From Bog-257 sp963805985 (lineage in GTDB: Bacteria; Acidobacteriota; Terriglobia; Terriglobales; Acidobacteriaceae), in contig CAWDWG010000002.1 of the NCBI GenBank assembly GCA_963805985.1, positions 1 to 64,000 of the forward strand: 64,000 bases of DNA. Reading direction: 5' to 3'. The notes under the pieces are model-generated. The model made no database searches. It was given only the letters and a program-made list of their open reading frames with translations, and was not told where the DNA came from. Positions within the stretch are counted from its first letter, which is position 1. Every line of letters starts with the position of its first letter. Position numbers and translations under genes: made by a program. Below are positions 16,683 through 26,064 of the stretch, one piece after another.

Positions 16683-18116
16683 CTACGGCCCTTCCTTCAC
16701 AAACTCTCCCTGCTTGCCCTCGGCCCACGGGTCATACGTCTGCACGAAGATCATGCGGTCGCGAATGGTGGGGTGGGTCCAGGCCCAGAGCTCCCAGAAC
16801 TTGTTGACGTCGGGATAGTCGAGCGACAACTCCCCCAGCTTCTGAAATGCGTGCGCGGCGTTGAGCGGCTCGTCGGGGATCAGCCCGTGGACCACCTCGA
16901 GGCCGTACTGATCGGCCTGGTGCTCATAATGGCGCGAGACTCCGTTGAAAACCGGCGACGCCAGAAACGCCAGCAGCGACATCAGCAGCGCGAGCAGCGG
17001 TAGTGAAGCCCAGTCCGACAGATCGCGAATCTCCCAGCGCGCACCGTATCGCGCGAGCAGCCAGTTCGCCAGGCGATAGGCGAGGTACAACAGCAGCAGG
17101 AGCAGGAAGAGATCGATCGTGACTTCCTTGGGAATGTGGTTGAGGGCGTAGTGGCCCATTTCGTGTCCGAAGACCACGAGCGTCTCCGGCGTGGTCATCT
17201 GGCGCATCGTGGTGTCCCAAACCACAACGCGCTTGCTGGCGCCGAAGCCGGTGACGTAGGCGTTCAGCGTCGTCCACTTGTCGCTGGCTTTCATCTCGAA
17301 CATGCGCTGGGGAGGAATGTCCATGCCGGCGCGATGCACCACGCGTTCGATCTGCGCGACCAGTTCGGGATGATGGTCGCTGAGCGGCTCGAAGCGGTTG
17401 AACATCGGCTCGATCCAGATGGGCTCGATGAACATTCCGAAGATGACGATGGGGATCAGCGCCAGCCAGAAATAGAACCACCAGCGGCGCGGGCTGCGGC
17501 GGATCACGGCGTAGAGAATCCAGCCGAGGAAGCTGGCGAAGAGAACGCCGAGCAGGACAGTCTTGGCCCAATCCTCAAACCACCAGCCCCAGTGCTGAAC
17601 GGAAAATCCGTATTGCAGGCTGATGTGGTGTCCATAGATGTGAAATGGAAGATTGGTCAGCTCGACGACCAGCACAAACACGGACATCACGATGGCAGCC
17701 TGAACCAGCCGCCAGCGCGACGCGCGCTCGGCCCAACTTCGCAGCCGCGGACCGAAGCGGAAGCGCAGCATCATCCAGAGAACCAGCAATCCCCACAAAG
17801 TGGTTGCGAAATAGAGCGCGCCGTCGAGGAGGTAGAGCGCGTGCGCCTGGGCGAGTTTGTCGGGAGGCAGGGAATATTGCAGAAGCGGCCGGGAAGAAGC
17901 GTGAGTTGCGGTTGACGGCGGCGCCTGTCCGCCGGACCAAGCCGACAGAGTGGTGGTCGCGAGCAGGAGGAAAAACAAAACTTGAACTGCTCGCAGTGCG
18001 ACTGCGCGGTCGTCGGCGCGCCGGCCGCAATTCCCCATATCGGACGGGCAAGAACTACGCGGCCAGCCTTGCGATCGATCCCTCATCTTCAATGTTTTCA
18101 GCTGTTTGAATGTCAC
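16683..18116 (-). CDS. M48 family (Ste24/CAAX-type) zinc metalloprotease
   Basis: A 477-residue integral membrane protease. The zinc motif HEMGH is at residues 318-322, and the third ligand region (NxxEHQADxY type: RHYEHQADQYGLEVV) follows about 75 residues later. Several transmembrane segments precede and follow it, as in Ste24-type enzymes. In bacteria these membrane proteases act in envelope quality control. The N-terminus is uncertain: GTG 18116 lacks a clear ribosome site, and ATG codons at residues 11 and 27 are alternatives; the latter would leave a signal-anchor (ALRAVQVLFFLLLATTTLSA). It stands alone on the minus strand. Confidence 0.92.
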   Translation of the reverse strand: MTFKQLKTLKMRDRSQGWPRSSCPSDMGNCGRRADDRAVALRAVQVLFFLLLATTTLSAWSGGQAPPSTATHASSRPLLQYSLPPDKLAQAHALYLLDGALYFATTLWGLLVLWMMLRFRFGPRLRSWAERASRWRLVQAAIVMSVFVLVVELTNLPFHIYGHHISLQYGFSVQHWGWWFEDWAKTVLLGVLFASFLGWILYAVIRRSPRRWWFYFWLALIPIVIFGMFIEPIWIEPMFNRFEPLSDHHPELVAQIERVVHRAGMDIPPQRMFEMKASDKWTTLNAYVTGFGASKRVVVWDTTMRQMTTPETLVVFGHEMGHYALNHIPKEVTIDLFLLLLLLYLAYRLANWLLARYGARWEIRDLSDWASLPLLALLMSLLAFLASPVFNGVSRHYEHQADQYGLEVVHGLIPDEPLNAAHAFQKLGELSLDYPDVNKFWELWAWTHPTIRDRMIFVQTYDPWAEGKQGEFVKEGP

Positions 18117-18167
18117 GGTGGAAATGGTACAACTACTGAAATTTCAGCGGTTTATCTCGCTTTCTGC

Positions 18168-18195
18168 TTGACTTTTTATTATGCCGGAGTAGCAT
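18168..18195 (+). promoter_or_regulatory. Predicted promoter of the YeiH-type gene
   Basis: TTGACT, a 16-bp spacer and TAGCAT. It lies about 170 bp before the coding start, leaving a leader that can fold (see 18210-18279). Confidence 0.4.
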
Positions 18196-18209
18196 AAAAG
18201 TATCACCTC

Positions 18210-18279
18210 CGATCCATTTCAGGATCGAATGGGCCCGGAGTCAAGGAAATCGTCACCGCTCCTTGGCATCGAGCCCATT
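18210..18279 (+). promoter_or_regulatory. Structured leader upstream of the YeiH-type gene
   Basis: Two helices are visible: CGATCC/GGATCG (18210-18215 with 18222-18227), then an outer AATGGGC/GCCCATT (18228-18234 with 18273-18279) enclosing CAAGGA/TCCTTG (18242-18247 with 18260-18265). I cannot match it to a known riboswitch class by eye. A TTTTAA follows the outer stem. Confidence 0.4.
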
Positions 18280-18363
18280 TTAACTGCGATTCATGTGCCC
18301 AATTCTTAGACATGGCCGTGGTTGGCGATCCCGGTGGGCGACTGGGTGTCGTCTAGCCGCCTG

Positions 18364-19287
18364 ATGAACGCCAAGATCCTTTTTATAGCCGGACTTATTT
18401 TCTGCCTCACACCTTGGGCGTCGCCGCCGCTGGCTCTGGTAGCCGGATTGGTCTTCGGCGCAATTGCCACTCATCCCTATCCCGGACCATCGCGAAAATA
18501 TTCCAAGCTTCTGCTGCAGGCCGCGGTCGTCGGACTCGGCTTCGGAATGAACCTGCAGGAAGTAATCAAAGCCGGCAAGAGCGGCTTTCTTTACACCGCG
18601 CTCAGTATCACCTTCGCGATGTCGCTGGGAATGCTTCTGGGCAAGTTGTTCTCGGTGGAGCGACGTCCGGCTTTCTTGATCTCCACCGGAACCGCGATTT
18701 GCGGCGGCAGCGCAATCGCTGCTGTCGGACCGATTACCGGCGCGACCGAAGATGAGATGTCGGTGTCGCTGGGAACAGTTTTCGTGCTGAACTCGGTCGC
18801 GCTGCTGACCTTTCCCGCCATCGGCCTCTGGCTGAAGCTCTCGCAAAGCCAGTTCGGCTTGTGGGCCGCGCTGGCGATTCATGACACCAGCTCGGTGGTC
18901 GGCGCGGCAGCAAAATATGGTGCGGTTGCGCTGGCGGTGGGAACCACGGTGAAGCTGGCGCGCGCGCTATGGATTGTTCCGGTTTCGCTCGGCACTGCTG
19001 CCATCAAAGGCAGCAAGACCCGCATCCAGTGGCCGTGGTTTATTCTGTTTTTCTGCCTCGCGGCTGTGGCCAATACGTATTTCTTCCCCGGCGCGCACGC
19101 CTATCATTTGCTGAGCGCGGCGGGCAAAGTGATGCTGATCGTCACCTTGTTTCTGATCGGAGCGAGCTTGTCGCCGGCGGCGCTAAGAAAAGTCGGCCCG
19201 CGGCCGTTGCTGCAAGGTGTAGTGCTGTGGATAATTGTCGCGGTGGCGAGCCTCGCCGCGATCCGCGCTGGCTGGATTCGGATCTAA
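18364..19287 (+). CDS. YeiH-family (UPF0324) putative sulfate exporter
   Basis: About 307 residues with roughly ten hydrophobic helices. The family hallmark STGTAICGGSAIAAVGPI lies in the fourth to fifth helix region, and HDTSSVVGAA in a later re-entrant-like region. These proteins (Pfam Cons_hypoth698) are annotated as putative sulfate exporters, with transport shown for few members. I prefer ATG 18364, where the first membrane helix begins; the frame also offers TTG 18322. A folded leader and a promoter-like sequence lie upstream. Confidence 0.88.
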   Translation: MNAKILFIAGLIFCLTPWASPPLALVAGLVFGAIATHPYPGPSRKYSKLLLQAAVVGLGFGMNLQEVIKAGKSGFLYTALSITFAMSLGMLLGKLFSVERRPAFLISTGTAICGGSAIAAVGPITGATEDEMSVSLGTVFVLNSVALLTFPAIGLWLKLSQSQFGLWAALAIHDTSSVVGAAAKYGAVALAVGTTVKLARALWIVPVSLGTAAIKGSKTRIQWPWFILFFCLAAVANTYFFPGAHAYHLLSAAGKVMLIVTLFLIGASLSPAALRKVGPRPLLQGVVLWIIVAVASLAAIRAGWIRI

Positions 19288-19316
19288 TCACGCCTTAACT
19301 AGGACGAGATACCCAC

Positions 19317-20729
19317 TTGAGACTACTTCGATTTCCCGGCAAGTTTCTAACTGCTGCCGTCCTGCTGACCTCGGCCATTGCCGCTGTCGCGCAGAGCAGC
19401 AGCGACAAGTCCTCCACCGTCTGTGCCGCATGCATTCGCGGCAATCTTGAGTATCTTGCCGGCCCCGCGTTGAATGGCCGCGGCAGCGGTACCATCGACG
19501 AGTATCACGCCGCGCAGTATATCGCTGCGCAGCTCAAGAGCTACAAGCTGGCTCCTGCCGCCGGCAACAGCGACTACATCCAGACCGCAACCATCAAGAC
19601 GCGCACGGTGACTACGGCTCCGCTCCTGACCTTCGACGCTGCCGGCAAGCCCACCGCCTGGAAGCACGGCGTCGAGTTCGCGACCATGCAGCTTCCCGAG
19701 CCGGATATTTCCGCGCCCTTACAAAAGCTGGACCTCAGCAACGCCCAGACCTCACCCAGCATGGTCAAGGCTGGAGCAGCTGTATTGTTCAAGCTCAAGC
19801 CGGATGCCACGCGGCAGGAGGTCCAGAGCGCCGTCTCCCCTTATCGCTCCAGCAAAGCGGCCCTGCTGATCGTGCCGGAAGTCGCCGGCGCGGCAGCAAT
19901 GTTCCAGCGGCTTGGCAGCCAGCTGCCGCGTGCGGAGAAGCGTGTCGGGGACGCTCCCGCCGGGCCTGACATTATCCTGCTGAAGAGCGAGCTGGCACAG
20001 CAGCTGGGGAGCCTCGCCGACGGCACCGTGCTCAAGCTGCACGCCGACGTAACGCCGTGGACGATTTCGCATACCTGGAACGTGTTGGCGAAGATTGACG
20101 GTGCGAAGCAGAAAGCGCAGGTCATCCTGCTCAGCGCACATCTCGATCACCTGGGCGTGCGCGATGGCAAGATGTATCCCGGCGCGGACGACGACGCCTC
20201 CGGCACGGTCGCGGTCATGGAGCTGGCACGCGCGCTCGCCAAGGAAAAACGGCCGCAGCGCACACTGGTTTTCGCTTTGTTCGGCAGCGAAGAAGAGGGT
20301 CTGCTCGGCTCGCGTTACTTTCTCGAGCAGCCGCCGTTTCCCCTGCACAACATCGTCGCAAATGTGAATTTCGAGATGATCGGGCGCGCCGATGCCAAGG
20401 TGAAACCCAACGAATTATGGCTAACCGGATGGGAGCGCACCAACCTCGGGCCGGAGTTGGCTGCGCATGGAGCGCAACTAGTGGGCGATCCCCATCCGGA
20501 AGAGAACTTCTTTATGCGCTCGGATAACTACGCGCTCGCCAAGGACGGCATCGTGGCGCAAACCGTCTCCAGTTATGGACTGCACAAGGATTACCATCAG
20601 CCGACCGACACGCTCGATAAGGTCGACTGGCTGCACCTGGACAGTGCCATAGGATCGATGATCGCCCCGATCAGCTGGCTGGCCAACAGCGACTTCGCTC
20701 CGCAGTGGAATCAGGGTCAACGGCCGTAG
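19317..20729 (+). CDS. Secreted M28-family zinc aminopeptidase
   Basis: A 470-residue peptidase with a signal peptide ending near VAQSSS (residue 25). After an N-terminal and PA-like insert region, the M28 core carries zinc ligands in HLDHLG (H275), PGADDDASG (D291), SEEEG (E326/E327, base and ligand) and a late H in YGLHKDYHQPTD. Members remove N-terminal amino acids from extracellular peptides. The start is TTG with AGGA about 12 nt upstream, 29 bp after the YeiH-type stop, so the two may be co-transcribed, although no functional link is apparent. Confidence 0.92.
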   Translation: MRLLRFPGKFLTAAVLLTSAIAAVAQSSSDKSSTVCAACIRGNLEYLAGPALNGRGSGTIDEYHAAQYIAAQLKSYKLAPAAGNSDYIQTATIKTRTVTTAPLLTFDAAGKPTAWKHGVEFATMQLPEPDISAPLQKLDLSNAQTSPSMVKAGAAVLFKLKPDATRQEVQSAVSPYRSSKAALLIVPEVAGAAAMFQRLGSQLPRAEKRVGDAPAGPDIILLKSELAQQLGSLADGTVLKLHADVTPWTISHTWNVLAKIDGAKQKAQVILLSAHLDHLGVRDGKMYPGADDDASGTVAVMELARALAKEKRPQRTLVFALFGSEEEGLLGSRYFLEQPPFPLHNIVANVNFEMIGRADAKVKPNELWLTGWERTNLGPELAAHGAQLVGDPHPEENFFMRSDNYALAKDGIVAQTVSSYGLHKDYHQPTDTLDKVDWLHLDSAIGSMIAPISWLANSDFAPQWNQGQRP

Positions 20730-20897
20730 AAGCAGATCCGCAAACACACTCCCGAAATCAAACTCTGCCCATTTTGGTTCGCCGGAAAGTTTATTCCTTC
20801 GCCTGAGAGAAAACTAACGCTGCTTACGGCGCCTCGCAGCTTACTCTGAAAACAGCAGGCGATGTGTGTTCGACGTTATCGTGTGCGGGAGGGCCGA

Positions 20898-22817
20898 ATG
20901 GCTTGTCAGCAGGACGACGCTTTGACGCTGATCGAGCCAGGCGGGAGTACGATTGCCCCCTCTACCGTAGCCGCTTCCGCAGTCAGCGAGCCTGCCCTCC
21001 CGGCAGCCGATCCCATTCCACCAGCACACCCGGCCGGGCGAGTCGGCTGGCGGTTGGCCTCCTGGCTTGGCGTCTGCTTCGCTATGCCCATAGTCCTCAT
21101 GATAGGCGCCGGCTATTGGGCCAGCGACCGAGTGCTCAGCGTCGACCACTCGGTGGATCTGAAGATCGAGAGCAGGCTGGCCAAGTTGGGAATGATCCAT
21201 CAGGCGGTGCGACTTTCCAACGAGAACAACAGCATTACCACCCGGCTGTTCCTGGACAAGAATGCGGTGGCGCGAGGGAAGGAGGTGTCAGCCCGCAGAG
21301 AGGAGAACAGCGGTCACCTGACCGAAATCGTCGCCAAGCTCGTGGCCCAGTCTGACAGCGACAAGGAACGGCAGTTACTACAGACGATCCGGGAGACGCG
21401 AGCACCCTACCTCCGGGACTACCGGTACGCGCTTCACGTGCTTCTCGAAGAGCGCGATCCAGCCAAAGCGGAAGCCCTCCTGGTGGGGCGCGTGATGCCG
21501 GAGCTTTACACCTACCACCTCGCCTGGAACGACCTGACCTCGTTTGAGATGGAGCAGATTACAGTTGCTCACGAACAAGGCGAAACTCTTGACCGGACAA
21601 CCCGGCACGTAGCCCTCACAATTGTGTGGCTGGCGGCGCTGTTCGCATCGGGTATGGGTGCTTTCGCCACCAGCCGCATCGTGGCCGACACCAAAGCGCG
21701 CGCGCTCATGCAGCAGGAGCTAAGCACTCTGAATGCAATGCTGGAACGCCGCGTTACCCAGCGCACCCAGGAACTGGCGCGCGCCCAGGATCAATTACGC
21801 GATTCGCTGAGCCAGACCCAGGCCTACACGCGTGAGGTCGAAGCCATCAACGAGCTGGTCAAGCTGCTGCAATCGTGCCTCACAATGGAAGAGGCGCACA
21901 AGCTGGCCGCGCGGGTTCTGCAGCGGTTTTTCGCCGCCGGATCGGTGTTACTGCTCAACTCCTCTCGCAACCTGCTGGACGTCGCTTTCACCTGGGGATA
22001 CGGGGAGAGCAAAACCGGCCCCTTCCCGCCGGAAAGCTGCTGGGCGCTGCGCGGAGGCGAGCGCCACTTGGTGCAGCCGCGCGGACTCAACCCGCTCTGC
22101 GAACATACCGCCGACAGCCTGGAGGTTTGCCATTTGTGTCTTCCGATGATCGCGCAAGGGGACTCGCTGGGAGTGTTGAGCATTGACGATTCCAGCCTGT
22201 GCGAGTGCGAGGCCGGCGCCCGGGGGGTGCAGCAGAAATTGCGGCTGGCTGAGACCTTGTCCGAACAGATCGCCCTGGCGTTCGCCAACCTTCAACTGCG
22301 CGACACCTTGAAATACCAGTCGCTGCGGGACGCTCTCACCGGCCTGTTTAACCGCCGGCATATGGAAGAGTCGCTGGATCGCGAGTTGCTACGGGCGGCG
22401 CGCAGCCAGACTCCGGTAACCGTGCTGATGATCGATATCGACCACTTCAAACGATTCAACGATGTCTACGGCCACGAAGCGGGCGACTTCCTGCTGCGCG
22501 AGTTGGGAGCGATGCTGCGATCGCAAGTACGCGGCGGCGATATCAGCTGCCGTTACGGCGGCGAAGAATTTCTGTTGATCATGGCGGAAACCGATGTTGA
22601 ATCCGGTTGCCATCGTGCGGAGAATCTCTGCGAGCAGGTCAGGGGATTGCAGGTTCGCTATCACGGTGAAACCCTGCGCAAGATCACAGTATCGATTGGC
22701 GTCGCGGGCTTTCCGGTGAACGGTGATTCGGCTGCGACTATTGTGAATGCCGCCGATGAGGCGCTCTATCGCGCCAAGCACGAAGGACGCGATCGCGTGG
22801 CGGTGGCAGAGAAATAG
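20898..22817 (+). CDS. Membrane diguanylate cyclase with sensor, GAF and GGDEF domains
   Basis: A 639-residue signalling protein making cyclic di-GMP. A transmembrane segment (VCFAMPIVLMIGAGYWA), a helical periplasmic sensor resembling the four-helix MCP type (with an N-E-N-N conserved patch), a second segment near residue 230, a coiled coil, a GAF-like domain and a C-terminal GGDEF domain follow in order. The active-site loop is RYGGEEF (GGEEF at about 554-558), and RGGD five residues before it is an intact inhibitory I-site. ATG 20898 has GGGAGGG five nt upstream; the frame extends 12 codons earlier. No EAL domain is present. Confidence 0.92.
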   Translation: MACQQDDALTLIEPGGSTIAPSTVAASAVSEPALPAADPIPPAHPAGRVGWRLASWLGVCFAMPIVLMIGAGYWASDRVLSVDHSVDLKIESRLAKLGMIHQAVRLSNENNSITTRLFLDKNAVARGKEVSARREENSGHLTEIVAKLVAQSDSDKERQLLQTIRETRAPYLRDYRYALHVLLEERDPAKAEALLVGRVMPELYTYHLAWNDLTSFEMEQITVAHEQGETLDRTTRHVALTIVWLAALFASGMGAFATSRIVADTKARALMQQELSTLNAMLERRVTQRTQELARAQDQLRDSLSQTQAYTREVEAINELVKLLQSCLTMEEAHKLAARVLQRFFAAGSVLLLNSSRNLLDVAFTWGYGESKTGPFPPESCWALRGGERHLVQPRGLNPLCEHTADSLEVCHLCLPMIAQGDSLGVLSIDDSSLCECEAGARGVQQKLRLAETLSEQIALAFANLQLRDTLKYQSLRDALTGLFNRRHMEESLDRELLRAARSQTPVTVLMIDIDHFKRFNDVYGHEAGDFLLRELGAMLRSQVRGGDISCRYGGEEFLLIMAETDVESGCHRAENLCEQVRGLQVRYHGETLRKITVSIGVAGFPVNGDSAATIVNAADEALYRAKHEGRDRVAVAEK

Positions 22818-22897
22818 ATGGCTCTCGGTTATCGCCAGCCGATACAACCCGATAAGATCGTTTGATCCTGACTGACAGCTGACGGCCGACAGCTGCC

Positions 22898-24823
22898 TCA
22901 AGCGTTAGCCTGTTCCAGTTCCTGCGACAGGCTTTCCCATTCAACCATCAACGCTTCGAGTCCCTTGCGGCGCGTGGCCAAGAGTTCGGTCCACTTCGCG
23001 GTTTCTGCCGCGCTAACGAACGATTGCAGCTCGCGTTCACATTCGGCGATGCCGTCTTCCAGTTGCGCTATGTTCTGCTCGATCTCGCCGTGACGAGTTT
23101 GCAGCTGCTTCAGCCTGATGGGATTGATGCGCTTCTTCTGCTGCGACTTCTGCTCTTCGTATCCGGGGACGTCTGACAATGTGGGAGTCCAGGCCGGCTG
23201 CTCGGCTTCGCCGGACTCCTGACGCTGCTTGCGCCACAGATAATCTTCGTAATTGCCGGGAAAGACCTCGACGCGGCCGTTGCCGATCTCGAAGATGCGC
23301 GTGGCCAGCTTGTCGATGAAGTAGCGATCGTGCGAGACGAAGACGACGGTGCCGTTGTACTTCTCCAGCGACTCCAGCAGCACGTCTTTCGCCCGCATAT
23401 CGAGGTGGTTGGTGGGCTCGTCGAGCAGGAGAAAATTCGAGGGATGGAGCAGCATGCGAGCCAGCGCGTAACGATTGCGTTCGCCGCCGGAGAGCACGCC
23501 TATGGGCTTGAAGACATCGTCCTCCGAGAAGAGGAAGCATCCGAGCACGCCGCGCAGCTCAGTAATCGATTTCTGCGGCGCGACACCGGAGAGATCGTCG
23601 AGCATGCGGCTCGCGGGATCGAGTTCCTTGTATTGATCCTGCGCGAAGTAATCGGGTTCGACGTTGTGGCCGAGGTTCAGCTTGCCTTCGGTCAGCGGCT
23701 CGATGCCGGTCAGCAGCTTGATCAGCGTCGACTTCCCTGCTCCGTTCACGCCGACCAGCGCGATGCGGTCGCCGCGCTGAATGGTGAAGTTGGCTTCGCG
23801 AAAGACCTCTTTTGGACCGTAGCTCTTGGCGACGCCGGTGGCCTCGACTACCAGCCGGCCGCTGGGATTCGGCTGCGGGAAGCTGAAGTGAATGGTCTTC
23901 TCGTCCTGCGGAACCTCGATGCGCTCGATCTTCTCCAGCTCCTTGATGCGGCTCTGCACCTGCTTGGCCTTGGTGGCCTGGTAGCGGAAGCGGTTGATGA
24001 AAGCTTCGAGCTGCTCGATGCGCTCGCGCTGATTCTTGTAGGCGGCGACCAGCGAGTCGCGCCGCTCCTGTTTCTGCGCGAGATATTTTTCGTAGTTGCC
24101 GCTGTAGAAGTGAACGCCCTTGTTCCAGATCTCGATGATGCGATCGACGGTGACGTCGAGGAAATAGCGGTCGTGCGAGATGAGGACGTAGGCGAAGGGA
24201 TACTGGAGCAGGTATTGTTCGAGCCAGTTGCGAGTCTCGAGGTCGAGATGGTTCGTGGGCTCGTCGAGGAGCAGCAGGTTGGGCTTCGACAATAGCAGCT
24301 TGGCAAGTGCGATGCGCATCTGCCAGCCGCCGGAGAATTCTTCGGTGTAGCGCGTCCAGTCTTCTTTGCGGAAGCCGAGGCCGTCGAGCACGGTGCCGAC
24401 CTGCGAATCGAGCGCGTAGCCATCATTGACGCGAAAGTGGCTGAGGATCACCTGGTAGCGGTCGGCCACTTGCGCGTACTCGCTGGAGTTGTGATCGAGT
24501 TCCGCGATCTTGTGGGTGAGACCTTCCATCTCCTGCTCAAGCGCGCGCAGATTGGCGAAGACCGACATGCACTCGTCGAAGACGGTGCGGCCTTCAAGAC
24601 GCAAGCCGTCTTGCGGCAAGTAACCGAAGGTCGTGTGCTTGGCAGAAACGATGGAGCCGTAGTCGAGCGTCTCGATCCCGCCAAGAACTTTCAGCAGCGT
24701 GGATTTGCCGGTTCCATTAGCGCCGACCAGGCCGACACGGGCGTCAGATGTGATCAGCCAATCAAGATTTTCGAAGAGGAGCTTAGGCCCGAATCGTTTG
24801 CCGGCGGCGGAGAGCTGAATCAT
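22898..24823 (-). CDS. ABC-F family ATPase (Uup/EttA type)
   Basis: A 641-residue soluble protein with two ABC cassettes and no membrane domain. The first Walker A is GANGTGKST (residues 34-42) with signature FSGGWQMR; the second is GVNGAGKST with LSGGERNR. The linker between cassettes is the charged helical P-site region (about 240-310), and the C-terminal 90 residues are coiled. ABC-F proteins act on ribosomes, in translation control or antibiotic protection; which subtype this is cannot be decided here. Its ATG overlaps the stop of the preceding gene (24820-25473) by 4 bp. Confidence 0.92.
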   Translation of the reverse strand: MIQLSAAGKRFGPKLLFENLDWLITSDARVGLVGANGTGKSTLLKVLGGIETLDYGSIVSAKHTTFGYLPQDGLRLEGRTVFDECMSVFANLRALEQEMEGLTHKIAELDHNSSEYAQVADRYQVILSHFRVNDGYALDSQVGTVLDGLGFRKEDWTRYTEEFSGGWQMRIALAKLLLSKPNLLLLDEPTNHLDLETRNWLEQYLLQYPFAYVLISHDRYFLDVTVDRIIEIWNKGVHFYSGNYEKYLAQKQERRDSLVAAYKNQRERIEQLEAFINRFRYQATKAKQVQSRIKELEKIERIEVPQDEKTIHFSFPQPNPSGRLVVEATGVAKSYGPKEVFREANFTIQRGDRIALVGVNGAGKSTLIKLLTGIEPLTEGKLNLGHNVEPDYFAQDQYKELDPASRMLDDLSGVAPQKSITELRGVLGCFLFSEDDVFKPIGVLSGGERNRYALARMLLHPSNFLLLDEPTNHLDMRAKDVLLESLEKYNGTVVFVSHDRYFIDKLATRIFEIGNGRVEVFPGNYEDYLWRKQRQESGEAEQPAWTPTLSDVPGYEEQKSQQKKRINPIRLKQLQTRHGEIEQNIAQLEDGIAECERELQSFVSAAETAKWTELLATRRKGLEALMVEWESLSQELEQANA

Positions 24824-25473
24824 GCGGGTAAGTTCTTTTGAGGAGCAGGTCGGTTACGAGTGTACCGTTCGCGAAGGACCAACAGCCCCGCCAGCAAAAT
24901 CATTACAAGTCCGGCGGCAAACACCGATCTGACGATCGAGCGGAGATCCCTATCGATATACACACCGACCAATTTGTCTTTGGTGTTGTACCAGATGGGC
25001 CGAACCACAATCATTTCACCAGAGCCAAATTGGCCGGTCGCCGTAAGATTTATGTTTACGACCGCACCGGGCGCCGCTCGAAACCTGCGACCCGCCGACT
25101 GGCACTGGTACGAGTTGCCGTCACTGAATCCGTATATTCCCCAACCCGGTTGCAGACTCACCTGTCCATTCCCTTCGGTCGCCGTAACGTTAATTCCTTC
25201 AAAACAATATTGAAGCTCATTCAGCGATGAAATGAGGGCAACCTCGTAGTCTGGCTCGCCCCAGCTGCGCCTAATGCGCTTCCAGACAGCGTCGTCTGGC
25301 ACGGTCATGCTAACGCTGACCTCCTGTCCTTGCCGTAGTTCCAAAGCCGGGATTTCAACTAAGTTGCGAAAGGGAACGCGGATGTCGTCCGGGCGAATGG
25401 GGTCCTGGATAAAGTACAAAGCCTCTGGCACGAGCAGCAGAAAGCCGAGCGTTAGCAGAATCCACTTCGTCAT
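24820..25473 (-). CDS. Hypothetical bitopic membrane protein
   Basis: A 217-residue protein with an N-terminal hydrophobic helix (WILLTLGFLLLVPEALYFI), about 150 residues predicted outside the cytoplasm, and a second helix near the C-terminus (SVFAAGLVMILLAGLLVL) followed by a basic tail. Two cysteines in the middle domain (ELQYCFEG and NSYQCQS) could pair. No family is recognised. The 4-bp overlap with the ABC-F gene suggests one transcript, yet nothing else links the functions. Confidence 0.75.
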   Translation of the reverse strand: MTKWILLTLGFLLLVPEALYFIQDPIRPDDIRVPFRNLVEIPALELRQGQEVSVSMTVPDDAVWKRIRRSWGEPDYEVALISSLNELQYCFEGINVTATEGNGQVSLQPGWGIYGFSDGNSYQCQSAGRRFRAAPGAVVNINLTATGQFGSGEMIVVRPIWYNTKDKLVGVYIDRDLRSIVRSVFAAGLVMILLAGLLVLRERYTRNRPAPQKNLPA

Positions 25474-25492
25474 GCGAGCTAGTTGCTAGTCG

Positions 25493-25927
25493 CTAGTTGC
25501 TCTTTTTCTGCCCGCGGAGGATGCGGTCGTCGATCGGCTTGCGGCCGGCGAAGCCTTCCTCCACGCCATGCCAGTGCGTGATTCCCTTCTCGCCCAACTT
25601 CCAGCAGAGCAGGATGACTTCATCGCCGACGAGGCAGGGAAAATCGAGCAAGCCGATGTCGAGGTCCTTCACCTGCACGCCGGTGGCATCGATTTCGGCG
25701 ACTGCGTCTTTCGCCTTCTGCAGCGCCTTCTCGCGCTCGGCCTTGCGCCGCGCGACCGAGACGATGTCGACCATCGTACCGCCGTTGATGAAGATGCGGT
25801 TGGCCAACGACTGCTGCTCGGCGTCGACCTCTTCGATAAGCGCCTTGGCCTGAATGGCCGAGCGCAGCAAGGACTCCAGAACGGGCAGCAGGTTTTCGGC
25901 TTCAGCGAGGGTGAAGGTGCGCGCCAT
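25493..25927 (-). CDS. DUF2203 family protein
   Basis: A 144-residue helical protein with the DUF2203 pattern: ARTFTLAEAENLLPVLESLL at the start, then a charged helix, GVQVKDLDIGLLDFPC and VILLCWKLGEKGITHWHGVEEGFAGRKPID near the end. Its function is unknown. The start ATG 25927 matches where the family begins. An in-frame GTG at 26068 overlaps the nadA stop (GTGA) and would add 47 mostly basic residues; that longer form cannot be excluded. The last residues (KKSN*) are encoded by an iterated GCTAGTTGCTAGTCG repeat. Confidence 0.85.
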   Translation of the reverse strand: MARTFTLAEAENLLPVLESLLRSAIQAKALIEEVDAEQQSLANRIFINGGTMVDIVSVARRKAEREKALQKAKDAVAEIDATGVQVKDLDIGLLDFPCLVGDEVILLCWKLGEKGITHWHGVEEGFAGRKPIDDRILRGQKKSN

Positions 25928-26064
25928 ATCGATGTTCCAACTTTCCAGCGTGGCCCGAACTTGCGCCCGGCGGCGCTCATAAACACGACGGCGATGCTCC
26001 CGCAGATCGGACCAATAGCGCGGGACCCGCCGTAAGAATTTTTCCCGAGGACGTTTGCGGATAA

